A DNA stretch of 64,000 nt from Plasmopara viticola (GCA_001695595.3 MBPM02000031.1:372001-436000); one strand, 5' to 3'. Counted from the stretch's first letter, positions 20,052-34,624 are shown. A program made the numbers and translations. Notes: generated by a model from the sequence alone, not told the origin.

Positions 20052-23000
20052 TTTCTACTAAGGAAAGTCAATGATTAACTGAACACAAACTGAGTTGAAG
20101 TTAATGGAGTGAGACCTTCCCTTTGTTACAAGATGTAAATGGTATGTCGTTTCATCTGATTCGGTCTTAAGCTGTAGTTATAGGAAAGACAAACCTTGAC
20201 TGTTTTAGAGGCAACTTGTGCACGTCCAGCTTCTTAATCAAATTTCACCCTGTGCGCTACTAGACAGCGTCAGCTGTAATTGAAGGGCATATGCTCAATG
20301 AATATGATCTATATCCTCCACTAGTGATACTAAGCGCTATCTGCGGCAGCTGATCCAAGGTTATAAGGGATCGCATAAACCAAGTTATATTCTGGTTGTC
20401 ACGGTCCTAAGCTAGATAGCTATTACAGGCCTATTCTCCTCTACATCTGTGACAGGGATCGATATACGAGACTGTTCACTATTTATGCTACAAGTAGGCA
20501 CGTGCTAAGGCAAAAATCATGTAATTAATGTTTGCAAATCGGTAGAAATACTAACATTCTTGTAAACAACGGCTCGTTGCATCCTCCTTAAAATTACATT
20601 CGAGAGAGAGGAATGAGTGCTTTCCATCACCCTTGACTTCTTTAATAGCCGGCTTAATTATAACGATCACCAGAAAGGCAGTGAGGAAACGTACCAGTTA
20701 ATCGGATTCATGCACAATTACTGAGCCAACGCCTTACAAGCTTTTTCGGCTTCCACAGGTGCCACTACCCGTGAAGACCACCTTTCCGAGACCCATGTTA
20801 GCATAGGGTTTATTGGTTCTCATGACCTCAAACGCAATCAAGGCTACCTTAATGGGTCTGCAGAGCTCACTGATCTCTCACATAGTGGTTGTATCTTCAG
20901 AATTGTCGAGATGAAGGCCCGCAATGGCCAAAATAATTTATGTCAAACGTTGAACAGTGCAAGGCCATGTAGTGAGATTTGCGGTAATTTTAGACTTTTC
21001 TATCGCATATCTTTGACCGCTATTCAGTCGTAGTTATCTGCAGGAAAAAACAAGTGCACCCGGACGTGTTTAGATCAACAAGCTCTTCCCTACAAATGAG
21101 TGTTTTTGTGAATAATGTTGTCGGGTTCAGCTTACTATACACATCAAGCAGTGACCAACTCTTGTTCGGCATTTCTACACAAAAAGTGAGTGACGAAAGT
21201 GGAGATTTCGACTACCGCACCATGCCATTTCATGTCTTTTCCCCAAAGAAAGCTCACCCAGCTCTCTTGGCAGAGACATTTGCCTACTGCAGATTTGACG
21301 CAAATTCAACTTTATCTGATTCGGACTTAGTATACATCCAATCAAACTTAACTCCTCTTCGAGTTGTAATGGCAGGCCTCTTAACACCTTATCTGATTAC
21401 ACCGTAGATAGAGTTTTTTTTTGGTAACCTTCTCCAGTTCCAAGCCAAGGAAATTATGCGCTATAACTAAGGCCTTATTGTCACTGATTGTTGCATTCAG
21501 CATTTGGTCTATTGCGATTCTATTCTCGATGTGTGAAGCTATGTAGCTTGCTATTAAGATTCTTTCGCTCCAGACATGTGGTAGATTTGTGTTTCCAACA
21601 TTTAAAACTGTGTTGCGCACAATTATCTTCAGCGTTTCTGATTGTCGGTGCTACTGGTGGAACTTGGCTACCTGTTTCGCCTATTAGGAAGATACATGTG
21701 TCACGGATACCTCATACATATATATTGGGTCTTACGTACCACCTGTATTTTACCATTGTTCGATTACACGGAGTTTGGCGACTGAACCTCATGGTCTTTC
21801 CCCACGAAGAAGTCTAAAACTGTGATTTTCTAGCCACGACATGCTCAGGATTAAAGCAAATGTGTCTATGGCAATGACAAGAAGAGCTCGAAACTTTTGA
21901 AACTCACAGCTGGATGTATTTCGACCCCAAAAAATTTATAGCCGTCTCACTATTCAGTTGCTCTTTCTAATGTGGTCAGCTAAGCTAAGCTATATCTGTT
22001 TGCTGACGCGCAAAATAAGCTTTCATACTCTCGTACACGTAAGTGTAGTCTACAGCAGCTAAAGGGGTGTACATCTTTAGACAAGCTGAGTTTACATAGT
22101 GTGTATTGACCACACACCACTCCAAGCTACGTCTGAAGGGCGGCTGATCTCTAACTTTCCTCAGCCATGAAGGTGTGGTTTTTGCTAATTTTCTAAATAT
22201 TTCTTTAGCAAAACGAAGCTTCTGTTCATCGGCTCTACTCGGGACAGGCACAAATAAAGTATTTTATTTCATCGCAGCCAAAGCAGGAAAGGCTACTTAA
22301 AGCGGCACCATATAGATTGAAATTGAGACAACAAGCTTACGATCGTACAATTGCAGAACTGCTCTCTTATGCGAGCAAACAGGTATGTGGCCGTACATCT
22401 TCCGAAAAGCGATTTATATTGCATTTTACATCATACATAGCACCTAGTACAGGGAATTGTGAAGTGAAATATAATATTCTGGTGAAAATTCGTTCCCAAT
22501 CCTCAATCTAAAATAAATTGATAAAATGCAAAATGAAAGACGTCAATCTGTAAGAAAGACAAAATAGCACCATCTCACACAACATGTCAATACCATCGAC
22601 CAGTAGGACAACACATTATATTCAAGAAATTGTGTTACACTCGTAATTATTAACGCTCTAGGCTTCTTTAATCCATACAAGTCGTAGCTTTTTGCAGATC
22701 ATTTGTCTAAAAAACGGTACTGTTGCGACTTGCATCGCTTTCCATACGCTAGACCCACAAACTACTGAGCCTTTAACTTTTTTTTAAACCAAGGCCCTGG
22801 GTCTGACTGCATTGTTGGCCTTTCTAGTCAGCAAATCGATTGGATTTAGATATGGTTGCAATGATTGTTGAGAGTAAAAGCAAAGATAAACATTTAGCGA
22901 TGCTGCAAAAGTTTGCCGAACGACATAAAGATGAAAGTGCCTTAGGACTTGGTGACGGACGCAATGAAATGACTGGATCAGACATCGAAATTATTAAAGG

Positions 23001-26000
23001 ATTTTTTTGGTCCTTTGCTTGCTCGTATTTAAGACCACATTCAGAAAAATATATCGCTCATGTGAATCCACCGACCGTTTACAGACGGATGAGAATAAAC
23101 TAAGTTTAATTCACCTTTTGCTCAATTTAAAAACGGCAAATAGTGGTGCAAGTTCCAACAAAAGCATACACAGAAGCCATGAGCTTGACTTCTGTTCTAC
23201 TGCATGTGACGATTTAAAGGCAGAATTCGGAGGCGTTCGACTCATAAACAGCGATCTGCATGGGTATCGTATTCAAACCAATATTACGGACGATTTAAGA
23301 TAGTACGTGCGCATTGAAACAGCTTACGCGGCTCGACTGAACACGGGCAACCACGACAAACCCATTTAAAAGAAAAAAAGGAGAAAGAATGTGCATTTCT
23401 CGCAGCAATGATTTTGCAAGGAGAAGATCAGCGCGCTGATTACGACCCAGTTGACAAAAATGACCGCTTCATCCATTGACTTTGTCGCAAAAAGTGCAAA
23501 GGCAGCTGCAGTGATCCCCCCTGAGCTCGAGCGGCCGTCTCCATCAGTATTTTATTGAACAATAACCAGGCCGCGACAAGTTAACGGACGAATTTATGCC
23601 TTTTTTGTTTTTTATTCCGGAAGCATATCAATGGAGGCTTATTGTCGAGATTCCTTAGATAAATGACAAGGCGAGTTTTGCCGTGAGATAACAATTTGAT
23701 CGCTCACGTAGTACACACGTACCACACACGTCAGCCATTTCTATAAAAAGTAAGCCTACAATTTGCCAACCTCTGCACCGAAAAGTGAGTAAGGTAACTA
23801 ATTCCTCGACAACGTATAAATCTTGTATATTAGCCTGCCACTCATACTACCTCGCCGAAATTAAAAAACACAATTTGCATATATTGCGCTCACCTAACAC
23901 ACACTCAGAAGCCCGTGCATCGCGCAACCCGTCAAATCTGCTCGCATTTAATAACAGATGGCGTGCGAGTGGAGAGGTACGTTTGGAGCGATTTCGCTCG
24001 AGTCGTTAGCTACCAGTGGACTGTTGCTCTTTGTTTTTTTAGTCCTTAACATCATGCTCATGTGATCACTGCTTCTCTTGTAGGTGGCAGGGACCTCAAG
24101 ATGAGCTCTTCCATTATTTTAAGCGCCTCCAATTGTAGCTGCGGAACGCGTAGGTTTACGGGGACGCTGATCACAATGATTTAAAGCGTCTACTACGTCA
24201 GAGCTATCGCGCCGTAGTAGGGCTTTAAATTCTCATTGGCTCTGGAGTGAGGCTATCTCCGCCACGTAGAGGCAAATGGGGACAACGTTTTAGATTACTA
24301 AATGCTCCTTGTTGTGATGCTGCTCACGATCGACGATTGGCTGATGGGTCACAGAAGATGGCGAACCCTAATGCTAATCAAGTCAACTATCTTCGTCGAA
24401 TCATGCACTTAGAGCCTTAGCTCTGATAACGGCAGGTCATCGCTGAGTGGGTCTCACCCTTCGAGCGCGTGATAGCTTTGCTTTAAAAGAAAATTGATTC
24501 CTTAAGCAATAAGTTTGACATTCCATACCCATAATTAGATTTTGGATCAGTATCTCCCTAGCTGTGCCAGCGTATGATCCGGTACCAATGCTCCCGCACT
24601 TGCTAGGCCTGGCTTATAATTTAGTTGGGTAGCACCATAAGCCTTTGACTCATTATCAAATCAAAGCTCGTGGTGCCCCAGCCAAGCAAAACGCTTAATA
24701 TGCTCACAGCTCGCATCCGAGTCTAAGGCCATGCGTCGATCGACGCTATTAAAGTCGAGGAGCTTTCCACTTAGACCTGCCGGCATCTTAGAATCAGCGT
24801 TGTTGTTATGCGAGCTGCGATAACGTAGTGATTATGTACTTATTGCTTTTTAATAAATAAATGATTTCTTCGACAGCGGAGCGTCGACTGGTCGCCCGAC
24901 GCTTTAAAATTTCCAAAGATAGTCCATGGCTTCCAAATGTCCTTAAGGCTGAGAGCGATCCACATTTCAAGCACCAACCGCATTAAGCCTTAATCCTGCC
25001 GACCTTGAAATTTTCTTCGAAACTTGATACTTTCTGAGCTAGCTACTAAGGTGTTGCGATTCTTTACGTCATACCGAACGCATATTTAGCCGTTGAGGAT
25101 TACACTAAACATGTACTCTTTGTGCCAGGAACAACTCACCGTAAAAGACGGCTTTCAAGCCAACAGAAGCATCGTCGGATGCCCATATGCTGACATGCAG
25201 CTCGTATGCTACCTGCGTCTCATCTATAAAGTAAGATCCAAGGAAGTCAAGCCTCCCAATAGACTCTGGCTTCTGCCCCTTCTTAAGGTAAAACATTTCT
25301 TGAGTGATATCTCCTCATGAGATGTCGAATATTCACGGGACACACTTGTTTGAGCCGCGCGCGAGCGCAGTCCGTCTGGAAAAATGCTGACTGCCGTTTT
25401 CTTTAAGAGAAGTGCCGACCATTTTAGTCAGCGGGTTCGTATTAGCTACAAATCACTAATTTTCAAGATTATGGTAAGCTTAAAAAATCACCTATGCACA
25501 CCGTACGCGTACTTGGGTGTCAAATCGACTTGTTGTCGGCTGATTCCTAAGCTCATACCAGGTAAAAGTCACTGCCCCGATCGTAGAACTGTACGTCCGA
25601 GCCCACTTGCGGACTCTTCCACCGATGTGAAACGTATGGCTTGCTGCTTTTTTATCCACACCCAGATTTCCATTAGGTCGTTAGAAGCTTTTTGACGTCG
25701 GAAGAAGACTCTATTCGTTTTACCATTAGAGTGGATTTTTCTTTGCCCTTGGTTGGGCAGACCATATGCATTTAATGCCGACCCCTGACGCAAATGACGA
25801 GATGACACCGCCATCTGTTAGAGAAGGTAATCCGGTAGAGCTTTCTCATGCAAAATGTATAACTTGTATTAAGCTTGGCTTGCAGCTGATCCTAATTTCT
25901 GGAGTCAGGTAAAAAGCGATATGCGATTTGTATTGCTTTGATGTAAACGCCTGAGCTTTGGCTTAGTCTAAGCAAAACGTTTTGGTAAAACCTGTCATCA

Positions 26001-26547
26001 TTTTGTATCCAGTACGAGGGGACGGTTGTTGTCGATCGTTTATTGACTTTTAAATGGTGCATCGATTAAAAATAAAAATAGAAGCCTGCCGTTCGGCCAA
26101 GCAATTTAAGGATGACGATGATTTCACCCTGGTGCCTCTGCACATACTGTATTGTCTGTGCCTAAAGTTGCGCTAGCTGTAAGAGCTGCGCCTCATCGTG
26201 GCGGCGATCTAAATGTGGCAGAAGGCTGTAAGGGCAAGAAACGCTCTAAAAGGGCATTCCGCTCCATCGCAATTTAGAGCGCGCACTTTCCATTCTATCT
26301 CGCCCGCTGAACTGAAGATATCTTCGCCTTTGAGCGATGAACAGGAAGCGGGTACTACCACAAACATCAGTCTGAGAAGATGCTGCACGATAGCTTTACT
26401 GCTGCCGAAGTTGTCTTATGGGGAGGGGTTACTTTCTAGATACGAAAGACTTGTCGTCAGGGTCAATGGCAATGCAGAAGGCTTTACCTTCCGTAGTCCT
26501 TACACGCCGAGACCCACCCAGGGATGCCGTGTTCAATGAGGTTAGCA
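20052..26547. other. Gene desert
   Basis: No gene is supported. A few isolated frames look mildly protein-like but lack partners, starts or recognisable motifs: 21985-22251 (minus, contains FRKLAKTTPSWLRKVRDQ), 22840-23103 (+), 25105-25296 and 25569-25814 (both minus, possibly two exons of one dead gene), and 26213-26539 (+). Stops interrupt every attempt to extend them. Confidence 0.45.
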
Positions 26548-27223
26548 TTTTGAGCACCACCAGGCAGCGAATGAAGTTGGAGACGACAATCCGCGGAACA
26601 TTTTTTAGGTGGCTTCAGCAATCAAAAACACCAACATAGTGAGTCTACGAGTGAGTGACTCGTCCATTGTCACAAAGTTCAGTATATGGAAAAGTCTCCT
26701 TAATTTATTCTTAAGCGTTTGAAGCACCACATCAAATCTCGTTTCGGGATTCTACTTGCTGTCGTACCAGACGCAATCACCCTCGTATCATGTCTTTCTT
26801 GCGACAGCAAGTAGAATCCCAAAACGAGATTTAATGTGGTGCTTGTTGTACCAGACGCAATCACCCTCGTATCATGTCTTTCTTGCGACAGCAAGTAGAA
26901 TCCCGAAACGAGATTTGATGTGGTGCTTGTCAAACGCATTAGAAAAATTTAGTAGACTTTTCCATATACTGAACTTTGTGACAATGGACGAGTCGCTCAC
27001 TCGTAGACTCACTATGTTGGTGTTTTTGATTGCTGAAGCCACCTAAGAAATGTTCCGAGGATTGTCGTCTTCAACTTCATTCGCTGCCTGGTGGTGCTCA
27101 AAATATGGAAGAGTCTACTTAATTTATTCTTAAGCGTTTGACAAGCACCACATCAAATCTCGTTTCGGGATTCTACTTGCTGTCGCAAGAAAGACATGAT
27201 ACGAGGGTGGTTGCGTCTGGTAC
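26548..27223. repeat. Nested inverted and direct repeat cluster (fold-back)
   Basis: About 218 bp at 26548-26765 recurs inverted, with few changes, at 26886-27104. A separate block of about 82 bp, from GTACCAGACGCAATCACCC to ATGTGGTGCTTG, is present twice in direct orientation (26763-26844 and 26847-26929) and once inverted (about 27145-27223). The result is a large palindrome with a repeated core. No transposase is visible. It could be a fold-back or MITE-type element or nested insertions of one family. Confidence 0.7.
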
Positions 27224-30200
27224 GAGGACATTTTCAAGGCTTTATTTCTAAGGAATGATACGCATAGCAGAAGCGGAAACAAGATTTGTCAAAGCTCTAG
27301 GTTTCAAACTGCGGTCCTCGACAATCATGTAAATATTTTCGTATCGATTGCTTTTCGCGACATCATTTCGTACAGGTACTGCGTAGCTGGCCAGTACGTT
27401 CGACATATCAATGCAGAAGCAATTTGGCGATACAATTGCTTAGGCCATACTTGCTTGTTCATACCTTCTTCTGTCCACCGTTACACAAGATTTTTTGTGG
27501 TTCAGTAGCAAAAATTGCCGACAAGATGGTAATATGCTTAGATCGCTTGTATTAAAAACACTTTTTATTTCTGGTTTGGAGAATTCCGATTAGCTATTTG
27601 CTTATTGTGATTTTTCTAAGGCGGAATTTCACTCATCATTTAGATTTTCCTTTTCCTTGCGTCCAGTCCATCTTCGATATCAGAAGCAAGAATAAAGTTT
27701 TAGCGGTCTTAAAACTCATTGCTGACACGTTATTGCTTGAATTACTCAAGTTCAAGCCATTTTTTTCCGCAGCTGTATACTTTGTTTGTCTGATAAAGAA
27801 AAATCTACAAATACTGTTACAGTACATTTCACAGACTGATCTGCGCAAAAGCGCGCCGACAAAAATATAGAGCTTGCCCGTCTTGTTTCTAACAAAAATC
27901 ACATCTCGAAAAGAGATCAGCTAGCTTGTCGTTTCTTAAGACAAAAGAGTCGTATTTTCTTGTCGTGATCTCGTATGCATGGGCTCAAAAAAGAATAAAG
28001 AGCTCAGAGCTCAGACAATGCACTTCAAGCTACAACAAGGCGAAAATTTTGGCAAATAGGTTCCTGCCACGAGCATATTGGCTCAAGTTCAGCAGACCTT
28101 CACTCTCCGAGATAATTAGGGTGACTTACTCCTAACCGTCCTCATCGAGTTGCAGCTACGCGCCACCGACGCCATCGTTATAAGCGTCACAAGCAATGCC
28201 AAGCGGTTTGAGCCTACTTGGTAATGCCAGGACAGGAGTCTGTAAATATTTATTAATATGTAACAACAAGCATGTAGTAGTGAGATTCCCAGCACCACTT
28301 GATACCACTTTTCTAATGATCGGACAAAAGCGTTGCGATACTCGCATAGCCAGTAATAGACTTGTGTAAATAGTTCGTTACGGCTAATCACTTCCTCGTA
28401 TAACTTTCGAGCTTGTGGCCTAGGCTAGGCCAAAACGACTATCTTTTTCTCGATTTTTACCCGACTTCATGACTACTTATAAAGTAGTCAAGATCTGAAA
28501 TCTTATCTGTCGCAAAGTCACATTCATTAATGCTGATGTGAAGTCTAACGTTCGTTAAAAAGTGTACCCTCAGTGCCGACTTGTTCTATACAGTGTGGCC
28601 GTCATCAAACAATTTGCAAAACAAAATAGGCGAAAGCCCGTGATCGAAGAGACAACAGAGAGACGAAACGGTAAATCTCACCGAGGCTTTAATAGTATTA
28701 ACAAAGGGCCTCATTTGCATTATTTTGGCTTGTGACATGACGGCAAGGCGAACCAGCCAATGTGAGCGGCATATATGACTCCCTCAAATGAATTCGATAG
28801 TATAAGTCTCTCAAATTTAGTTATTTTACAAAGCGCACCGGGACAGACTGCTAAGCAAAATGCGCTATCTGCTTGTTCTTCAAGCATTTCACTGTTTGAT
28901 TTCTTTAAGCAAAGATTCGGTCGTCATTTTTTGTTCTTTGACACATATTGTGGGTGGCGAGATCAGAGTTGAAGACTGCTATATCCTGCTAGATTTTGCG
29001 TTTGTTATGAAGAGGTTATCAGTGACTTCACACTTTTTTCGGGAAAGCGGCCATTGCCTGATGACCTAGTAGCTCGCGTGCAGCACGAGGTCAACCCAAG
29101 CTCTATTCGGGTGGAGTCAATACTTTGATTATCTCTAATCGTACAGTTACCAAACATTTAAAAAATTACCGGATCTTTCAGCCCGAAGACAACGCATGTT
29201 GTGTATACAAAAAATTAAATGTTTCGTATCACTAAGAGATATCACTATCTTACAAAATACCACCCATAAATTATTTTAGGTTTGCAACTCAGCCCAGAAG
29301 TTAGCAGGTTGAAGACTCTACAAAGTCTAGCCATTCTGTCACCTTTATCATACTTTTTATCAGGGTGCACTTTTTATGACACGACGACCTGTTAGAGTGT
29401 CAATGATCCTCGTTAATAGAATAATAGTAGTAGCCACAGACTACCGAGGGTTCCATCGGCTTTTTTAATTGTCTTTATGTAAATATTTTACTACTTGCTC
29501 GTGGCGACTCGTCGCTAGAACTGTGCTGCACACTGTTTAGAAATTTGGGCTTAGCACGTAGGTTTCCTAGTCGACCATTAGAAATCTTCAGTATTCGGTT
29601 TGAAAGCGACAAAATCAAATTTTCCTTGAAGAGAACAAAGTGGAAGGCAGCACCTTGTCAAACTTCGCTCTGCCCCGAGCGAGCAACTTTGAGTTATATA
29701 TGTAAGCTAAACTTACTATCCCTTTAAAAAGTGTGCTATAAAAGCTGAAAGACTACTTGGAACAAGTTTTTTAAGCCAATTTTGAAACAAGAATTATCCT
29801 TCAATTTATTCTATTTATAAACTAATGGCTGCATGAGGTCACTAAGGCTTGAGAAGCAAGGTCTAGCTAGTAAAATAGCAAATTTAATGTTCGCAAATAT
29901 TGCGCATAGCCCACGCTTCTGATACTTATGCGAGTTAACGCCGCAACTCACGATCTACGTAAAGGAGCCAACGTTGAAGTCGTGAGTTTGATTTTTTGAC
30001 AGGTCTTGTTAGCCCTCACCTATCGTCCACTTGTATATGTCATGTCACCATTAACAGATGCTACCAAGATTAAAACCAACATCTCGGCTTCAAGAACCCG
30101 CATCATCTGCCTACAAGAGTACATCGCACTTAAACTCTTCGTCATTCGAAACATCATCTCGGCTGATTTCACTGGATCTACCGTATTGCAAAAGACCAAT

Positions 30201-30445
30201 TTTTATTCATTCTGATGCAACTGCATATTCTGAAATCACTCAACTTTGACATATTTGCTTACGATAAAGGATCACGCTTCTGGCCCCAATTGCTTTGTCT
30301 TACGGATTTGCTCGTAAGAAACCTTTCAATTTTGCATTTAAGGGAAAGCTTTAAATCTGGTAACCACATCGAGTTTGACAGACTTTACTTACTATGTAGG
30401 ATAAACTTTGCAAAGATTAATAATCACTTTGCCTTTTTTTGGACA
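27224..30445. other. Gene desert
   Basis: AT-rich sequence with no supported gene. The largest open frames (27598-27870 plus, 28116-28391 minus, both about 90 codons) overlap open frames on the opposite strand and show no motif. The second is hydrophobic, as expected for AT-rich random sequence. Confidence 0.45.
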
Positions 30446-30754
30446 GACGCCCTCCTTCAAGCGCGGGGGCTAAATGCTCGCGCGCTTCGGGCAGGTGCTC
30501 TCGGGCATCTGCAGGTCTCTAACGAGTCTCACCCTCGACGCGACGGTCTCCAGCACTAGGGCGCCACCTGGGCTCTTACCAAGTCAGAACTACACAAAAT
30601 AATGGAAGACCCTCACGGCCTCGGTGCTGGCTGCACTGCCCGCCGAACGAGACCCGACGTATGCGGACACCACTTCATGCCGTGGACTAGCCAGACTGAG
30701 CCTAGCACGTGCATAACTTGGCAACGCGATAACGTAATACAATACAATACAATA
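30446..30754 (+). mobile_element. SINE-like retroposon, copy 2a
   Basis: This is the same element as the copies at 8398-8726 and 59881-60206, in plus orientation. It starts at GACGCCCTCC and so lacks the first 20-30 bp of the full element, but keeps the whole tail ending in AATACAATACAATA. It abuts an inverted copy directly at its 3' end. Confidence 0.75.
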
Positions 30755-31025
30755 GGCTCAGTCTGGCTAGTCCACGGCATAGAGTGGTGTCCGCATACGT
30801 CGCGTCTCGTTCGGCGGGCAGTGCAGCCAGCACCGAGGTCGTGAGGGTCTTCCATTATTTTGTTTAGCTCTGACTTGGTAAGAGCCCAGGTGGCGCCCGG
30901 TGCTGGAGACCGTCGCGTCGAGGGTGAGACTCGTTAGAGACCTGCAGATGCCCGAGAGCACCTGCCCGAAGCGCGCGAGCATTTAGCCCCCGCGCTTGAA
31001 GGAGGGCGTCACCCCAACCTTTTCC
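30755..31025 (-). mobile_element. SINE-like retroposon, copy 2b (inverted, tail missing)
   Basis: This minus-strand copy joins tail-to-tail with copy 2a. It starts at GGCTCAGTCTGGCTAG, so it lacks the roughly 50-bp 3' tail, and runs to the 5' end CCAACCTTTTCC. The two copies form an inverted repeat with arms of about 270 bp and a short spacer (the remaining tail of 2a). Confidence 0.75.
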
Positions 31026-34000
31026 AAGCTAGGTAAGAGGGTGTTCGCTGAAAGGTCGTGTATTTCTCTACTCGCCTTTTTGTACATGATGCGTAATCCC
31101 ATCACACTTTAAATGTAGTCATCGAAATTCTCGCGAGATTGACCGATGTCCCTCATTCGGACTCAAAGCGCCGTGCACATAAGCATCACCTCGAACAGCG
31201 CCAGCGCTCGATAAGTGCGCAGTGTTGGATTCACAGCAGAATTCTTTCACCATATAGCCACCTTCCAGAAGATTCTCTCATGAATCTCCGGACGCTTAGA
31301 GCCGAGATACATTGCCCTTTTGTTAGATAAGACGTGGTCGTCGACGGGTCGGAAGCACTTAGCACACGGTTCAATAAGTGCAGTTAATCGACCTTTGAAG
31401 CACTTGCCTCCATCTTGGCCAGGAAAGCAGCACTGAAAGCAAAGGATCCTTAAGGAACTCAAGGAGCAAAGAGTGTCTTGACCGTCTGTGTTCCGCACCA
31501 TATTTCGAGACCAGTGATGCGAGCATTAGCAGCAGAGAGCTGCCTTGGCTGAAGCTGTAGATTGGCAGTCTCTTTCACGTCTTCGTGCTTGGCAACAACA
31601 CCTGGATTGACATCACATGCTTTGTTCGCTTGACAGACGTATGGTTCTTGGAGAGATAGTTAAAAGTTGTACCCAGCTTGAGAAACCTTGACGCTGCGCG
31701 GCACGTTTTTAAACCGCACAGGGATGCTGTTGCTGACCACCTCACGTCGGTACCAGAAGCATACTTTGACTTGTCCGAGGACGGCGAAGAAGTGCTCACC
31801 GCAAAATCGCTAACTAGGTTTGGGCTTTTTCTTTCAAAACGTCTCAGCAAAGTCGTCACCATTGCGAATGCGCTTTTCCTTCGACTTCTTCACACTGGCC
31901 TTCGGGTTACTCGCTTCACCACTGCCCGACGCGAGCGTATGCCTGCAGGACCTCAGCTCGCAACAACCAGTTACCCCGGCAGAGACTCCACTTGGACTGC
32001 TGTGCATTCGTTCGTAAGATGAGAGCATGTACGGCATCATGGTTTGTTCCCAGCTTGCTGGATGGTGACGCGCTTTGCGGGACAACGTCAGCGTACGACG
32101 TCTGCCCCTTACACTTCTGTCCACAGGCTGTTGTCGCGCCGCAATTATTTCGGCGAATAACGAATTGCGTCGATCGAGAGAGTATGCGGATCACTACTAC
32201 CCCGACATACCGAGCGTCGACCATGACGTCGACCATGACGTCGACGACCAAGTAATATTGAGGTCCCTTCACGACCTTAAGCGCAACATATATATACCAC
32301 GCTCCACGACGTCGGTATCAAGGTCGGATCAATGACGGCAACATTTCGCATCCACCTCCGCGCCACTCAGCGACCTAGCGCACCGATAACTGACAAGAAG
32401 GTCTGTGAGTAAGCCGTATTCGGAGGCAGTGTCTAAGCAGCTCAAGGAATTGCTACATTTCCACTCAAGCGTCTTCTATTCGGCCAACACTCGTAGTCAA
32501 GGCCGCTCTAGTGTCCAACTTTACCTTCTCATTCCAGAACGGAAGGTATTGGCTATTATTTTCTTCAAAGCGAAAACTTTGAGCTTTACCAACTTAGGGC
32601 TTATTTCCTAGGGTCGTATCAAAAGTGCGTTGTTTTCGTTGCTGTCTTTTGAAGCCTTGAAGCCTTGAAATAACCCATCTTGACGGATTACGATTGTTTG
32701 TCGTTCGCGACATTTTACGACGCATCAGAGTCTTCAAAGAATCGCGATAAAATTCACACATTGTATAAAACTATGAGTCTACCGCTGCTGATTTTGCCTT
32801 TGAGCATGCAGATGCTGTATTTCAACTACACGTCAACAATGAGGACTTATATCTTGTCATGAAAGGTGCCTCGCCTCTACAATTGACCAGCTTTTATCTT
32901 CCTTAAAGGGAAAGATCGTTTAAAGATCCACTCAGTCGGCCCCTTCGCAACAAGAAGCTCTTGCTTATTGCAATCAAGTAACGAATGTTGCTTTGCCGGT
33001 AGCATTATGTCCATTGAAATTGGACCTGAGTTGCGCATTTACGGACATCAGACTCTGACTGTCAGCTTCTAATTTGTAAAATATTCATATGCTCACGCAT
33101 CTGTGGCTTGAAGACAAAAAAGCGTGAGCGCTGGCAAGATCTTATATGTCGCAAGTAGTAGCGTAGCTTTCAACTGCTCTTTCATGTTGATGATTTTTTT
33201 CAGTTCGGCTCCTGATCATTCGTCTCATGCTTTAACATTTAAATTAATTACCTGAACCCTCGTGAGATTTATGGAATAAGTAAAAGCACCTATCCCACTG
33301 CAGTGCACACTGTCCGGATGACCTGTAGATTTATGCATATGATTGCAATTGCAACGTGTCAAAACGTTCGAACTCTACGAGCAAAGTCTATGCTTGAGTG
33401 CTAAACTCAGATCTTAAACGACTGATGGGACAATTTTCGACTCGAATAAACAGGGCTGTAAATATTGAGGACTTCGAGCGCAAATTATATATATTATGCT
33501 GGATTGAAATATGTAAATTTCGATCTTGGGCAAACTGTAACTAAAAAAAGCATACGATTTGTATTGATAGGTCGTAGTTACCAACTGCTCATCTGAGTTT
33601 TGGTGAGTCATACCTTGCTGTGCGTATGAACCTTTAAAAAGTGTTTACACTCGAGGTAAACATATCAAGGGCAATGTCGGTTCAAATTTTTCACGAAAGT
33701 AGTTGCTTGAAACCTTCCTTTGCGGGAGCCGAAGCTCCGCTAGAAGCACCGAATGCCTACGGCAAGAGAAATGGTACTTTAAAAGTAGGTAGTATAGCTT
33801 CACGGTGTGCCATTTACTGCCAAAACAAAGTTCTTACAGTGGGTAAAGTAGATGTGCAAGGCACAGGGGTTAGCACATGTTCACAAGGGGGAACCAAATA
33901 TCATTAAATGCACGTAACATAAGTTGCTATAAATTACTGGGGATGCGATCTAAACTTCGTCCCCGAGTGTCACAAGCAATCTCGTGGCTCACAAAGACAT

Positions 34001-34592
34001 CTTATCCACAAAGACAATTGGCAGTCATAACGGGTGTCGTGTCACGATCGATGCACTTCAATTGTAGCCACTGATTGAGGCCTTCGTGGTCAAAGAACTC
34101 GAATTGACAAAGTTTTTAGCTACTTTTATGGCCAGACATATCGCAGATGTGATGTTCCTAAACATTGAAATCTTCTTGAGAATAATCGGATAAGTAGGGA
34201 GCGTCGCGCCTTGGCTTGTAGACTCTAAAGAAAATTGACTACCCGATTGAAATGCTACTCAGACGTGGTAATAAAAGACTTCTCATCAACGCTGCCGCTG
34301 AATAGCGAAGTAAGGCAGAAGACTGACCTCATGCCAGACACAAATATTTGCGTCACGATGGCGGTGAAAGGAATAGAAGCTCGTCGATACCTTACCCACC
34401 AAATAGACAAAATTGGAAGTACAAAGTTCCCGTCTCTTGAGGTACTTTCCGTGCTCAAAATCACCTGCAGGATATAAAGGAAGACTTCTTAAGCATATGG
34501 TTGCGAATAAGTGATGCGGGCTTTAGATTGCTGAGCTGACAACCAGCTATGGCATATTGTAGTGCACGTTAAGTAAGAGGATAATTAAGTCA
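31026..34592. other. Gene desert
   Basis: No gene is supported. 31.2-32.3 kb is less AT-rich and has overlapping open frames on both strands, which look like decayed repeat sequence. A 12-bp motif, ATGACGTCGACC, is tandemly repeated about 2.5 times at about 32215-32250. Confidence 0.45.
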
Positions 34593-34624
34593 CGCGATAA
34601 CGTAATACATTACATCACATTACC
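34593..34624 (+). mobile_element. Tail fragment of the SINE-like retroposon
   Basis: CGCGATAACGTAATACATTACATC and following bases match only the 3' tail of the retroposon. The body is absent. A short inverted repeat (GTAAGAGG / CCTCTTAC) surrounds it. Confidence 0.5.

Noticed and set aside
16429..20078. Regular series of 64-codon plus-strand frames every 246 bp
   Set aside because: They are antisense shadows of the repeat array. In the array they begin at a TTG codon, and they stop once per unit.
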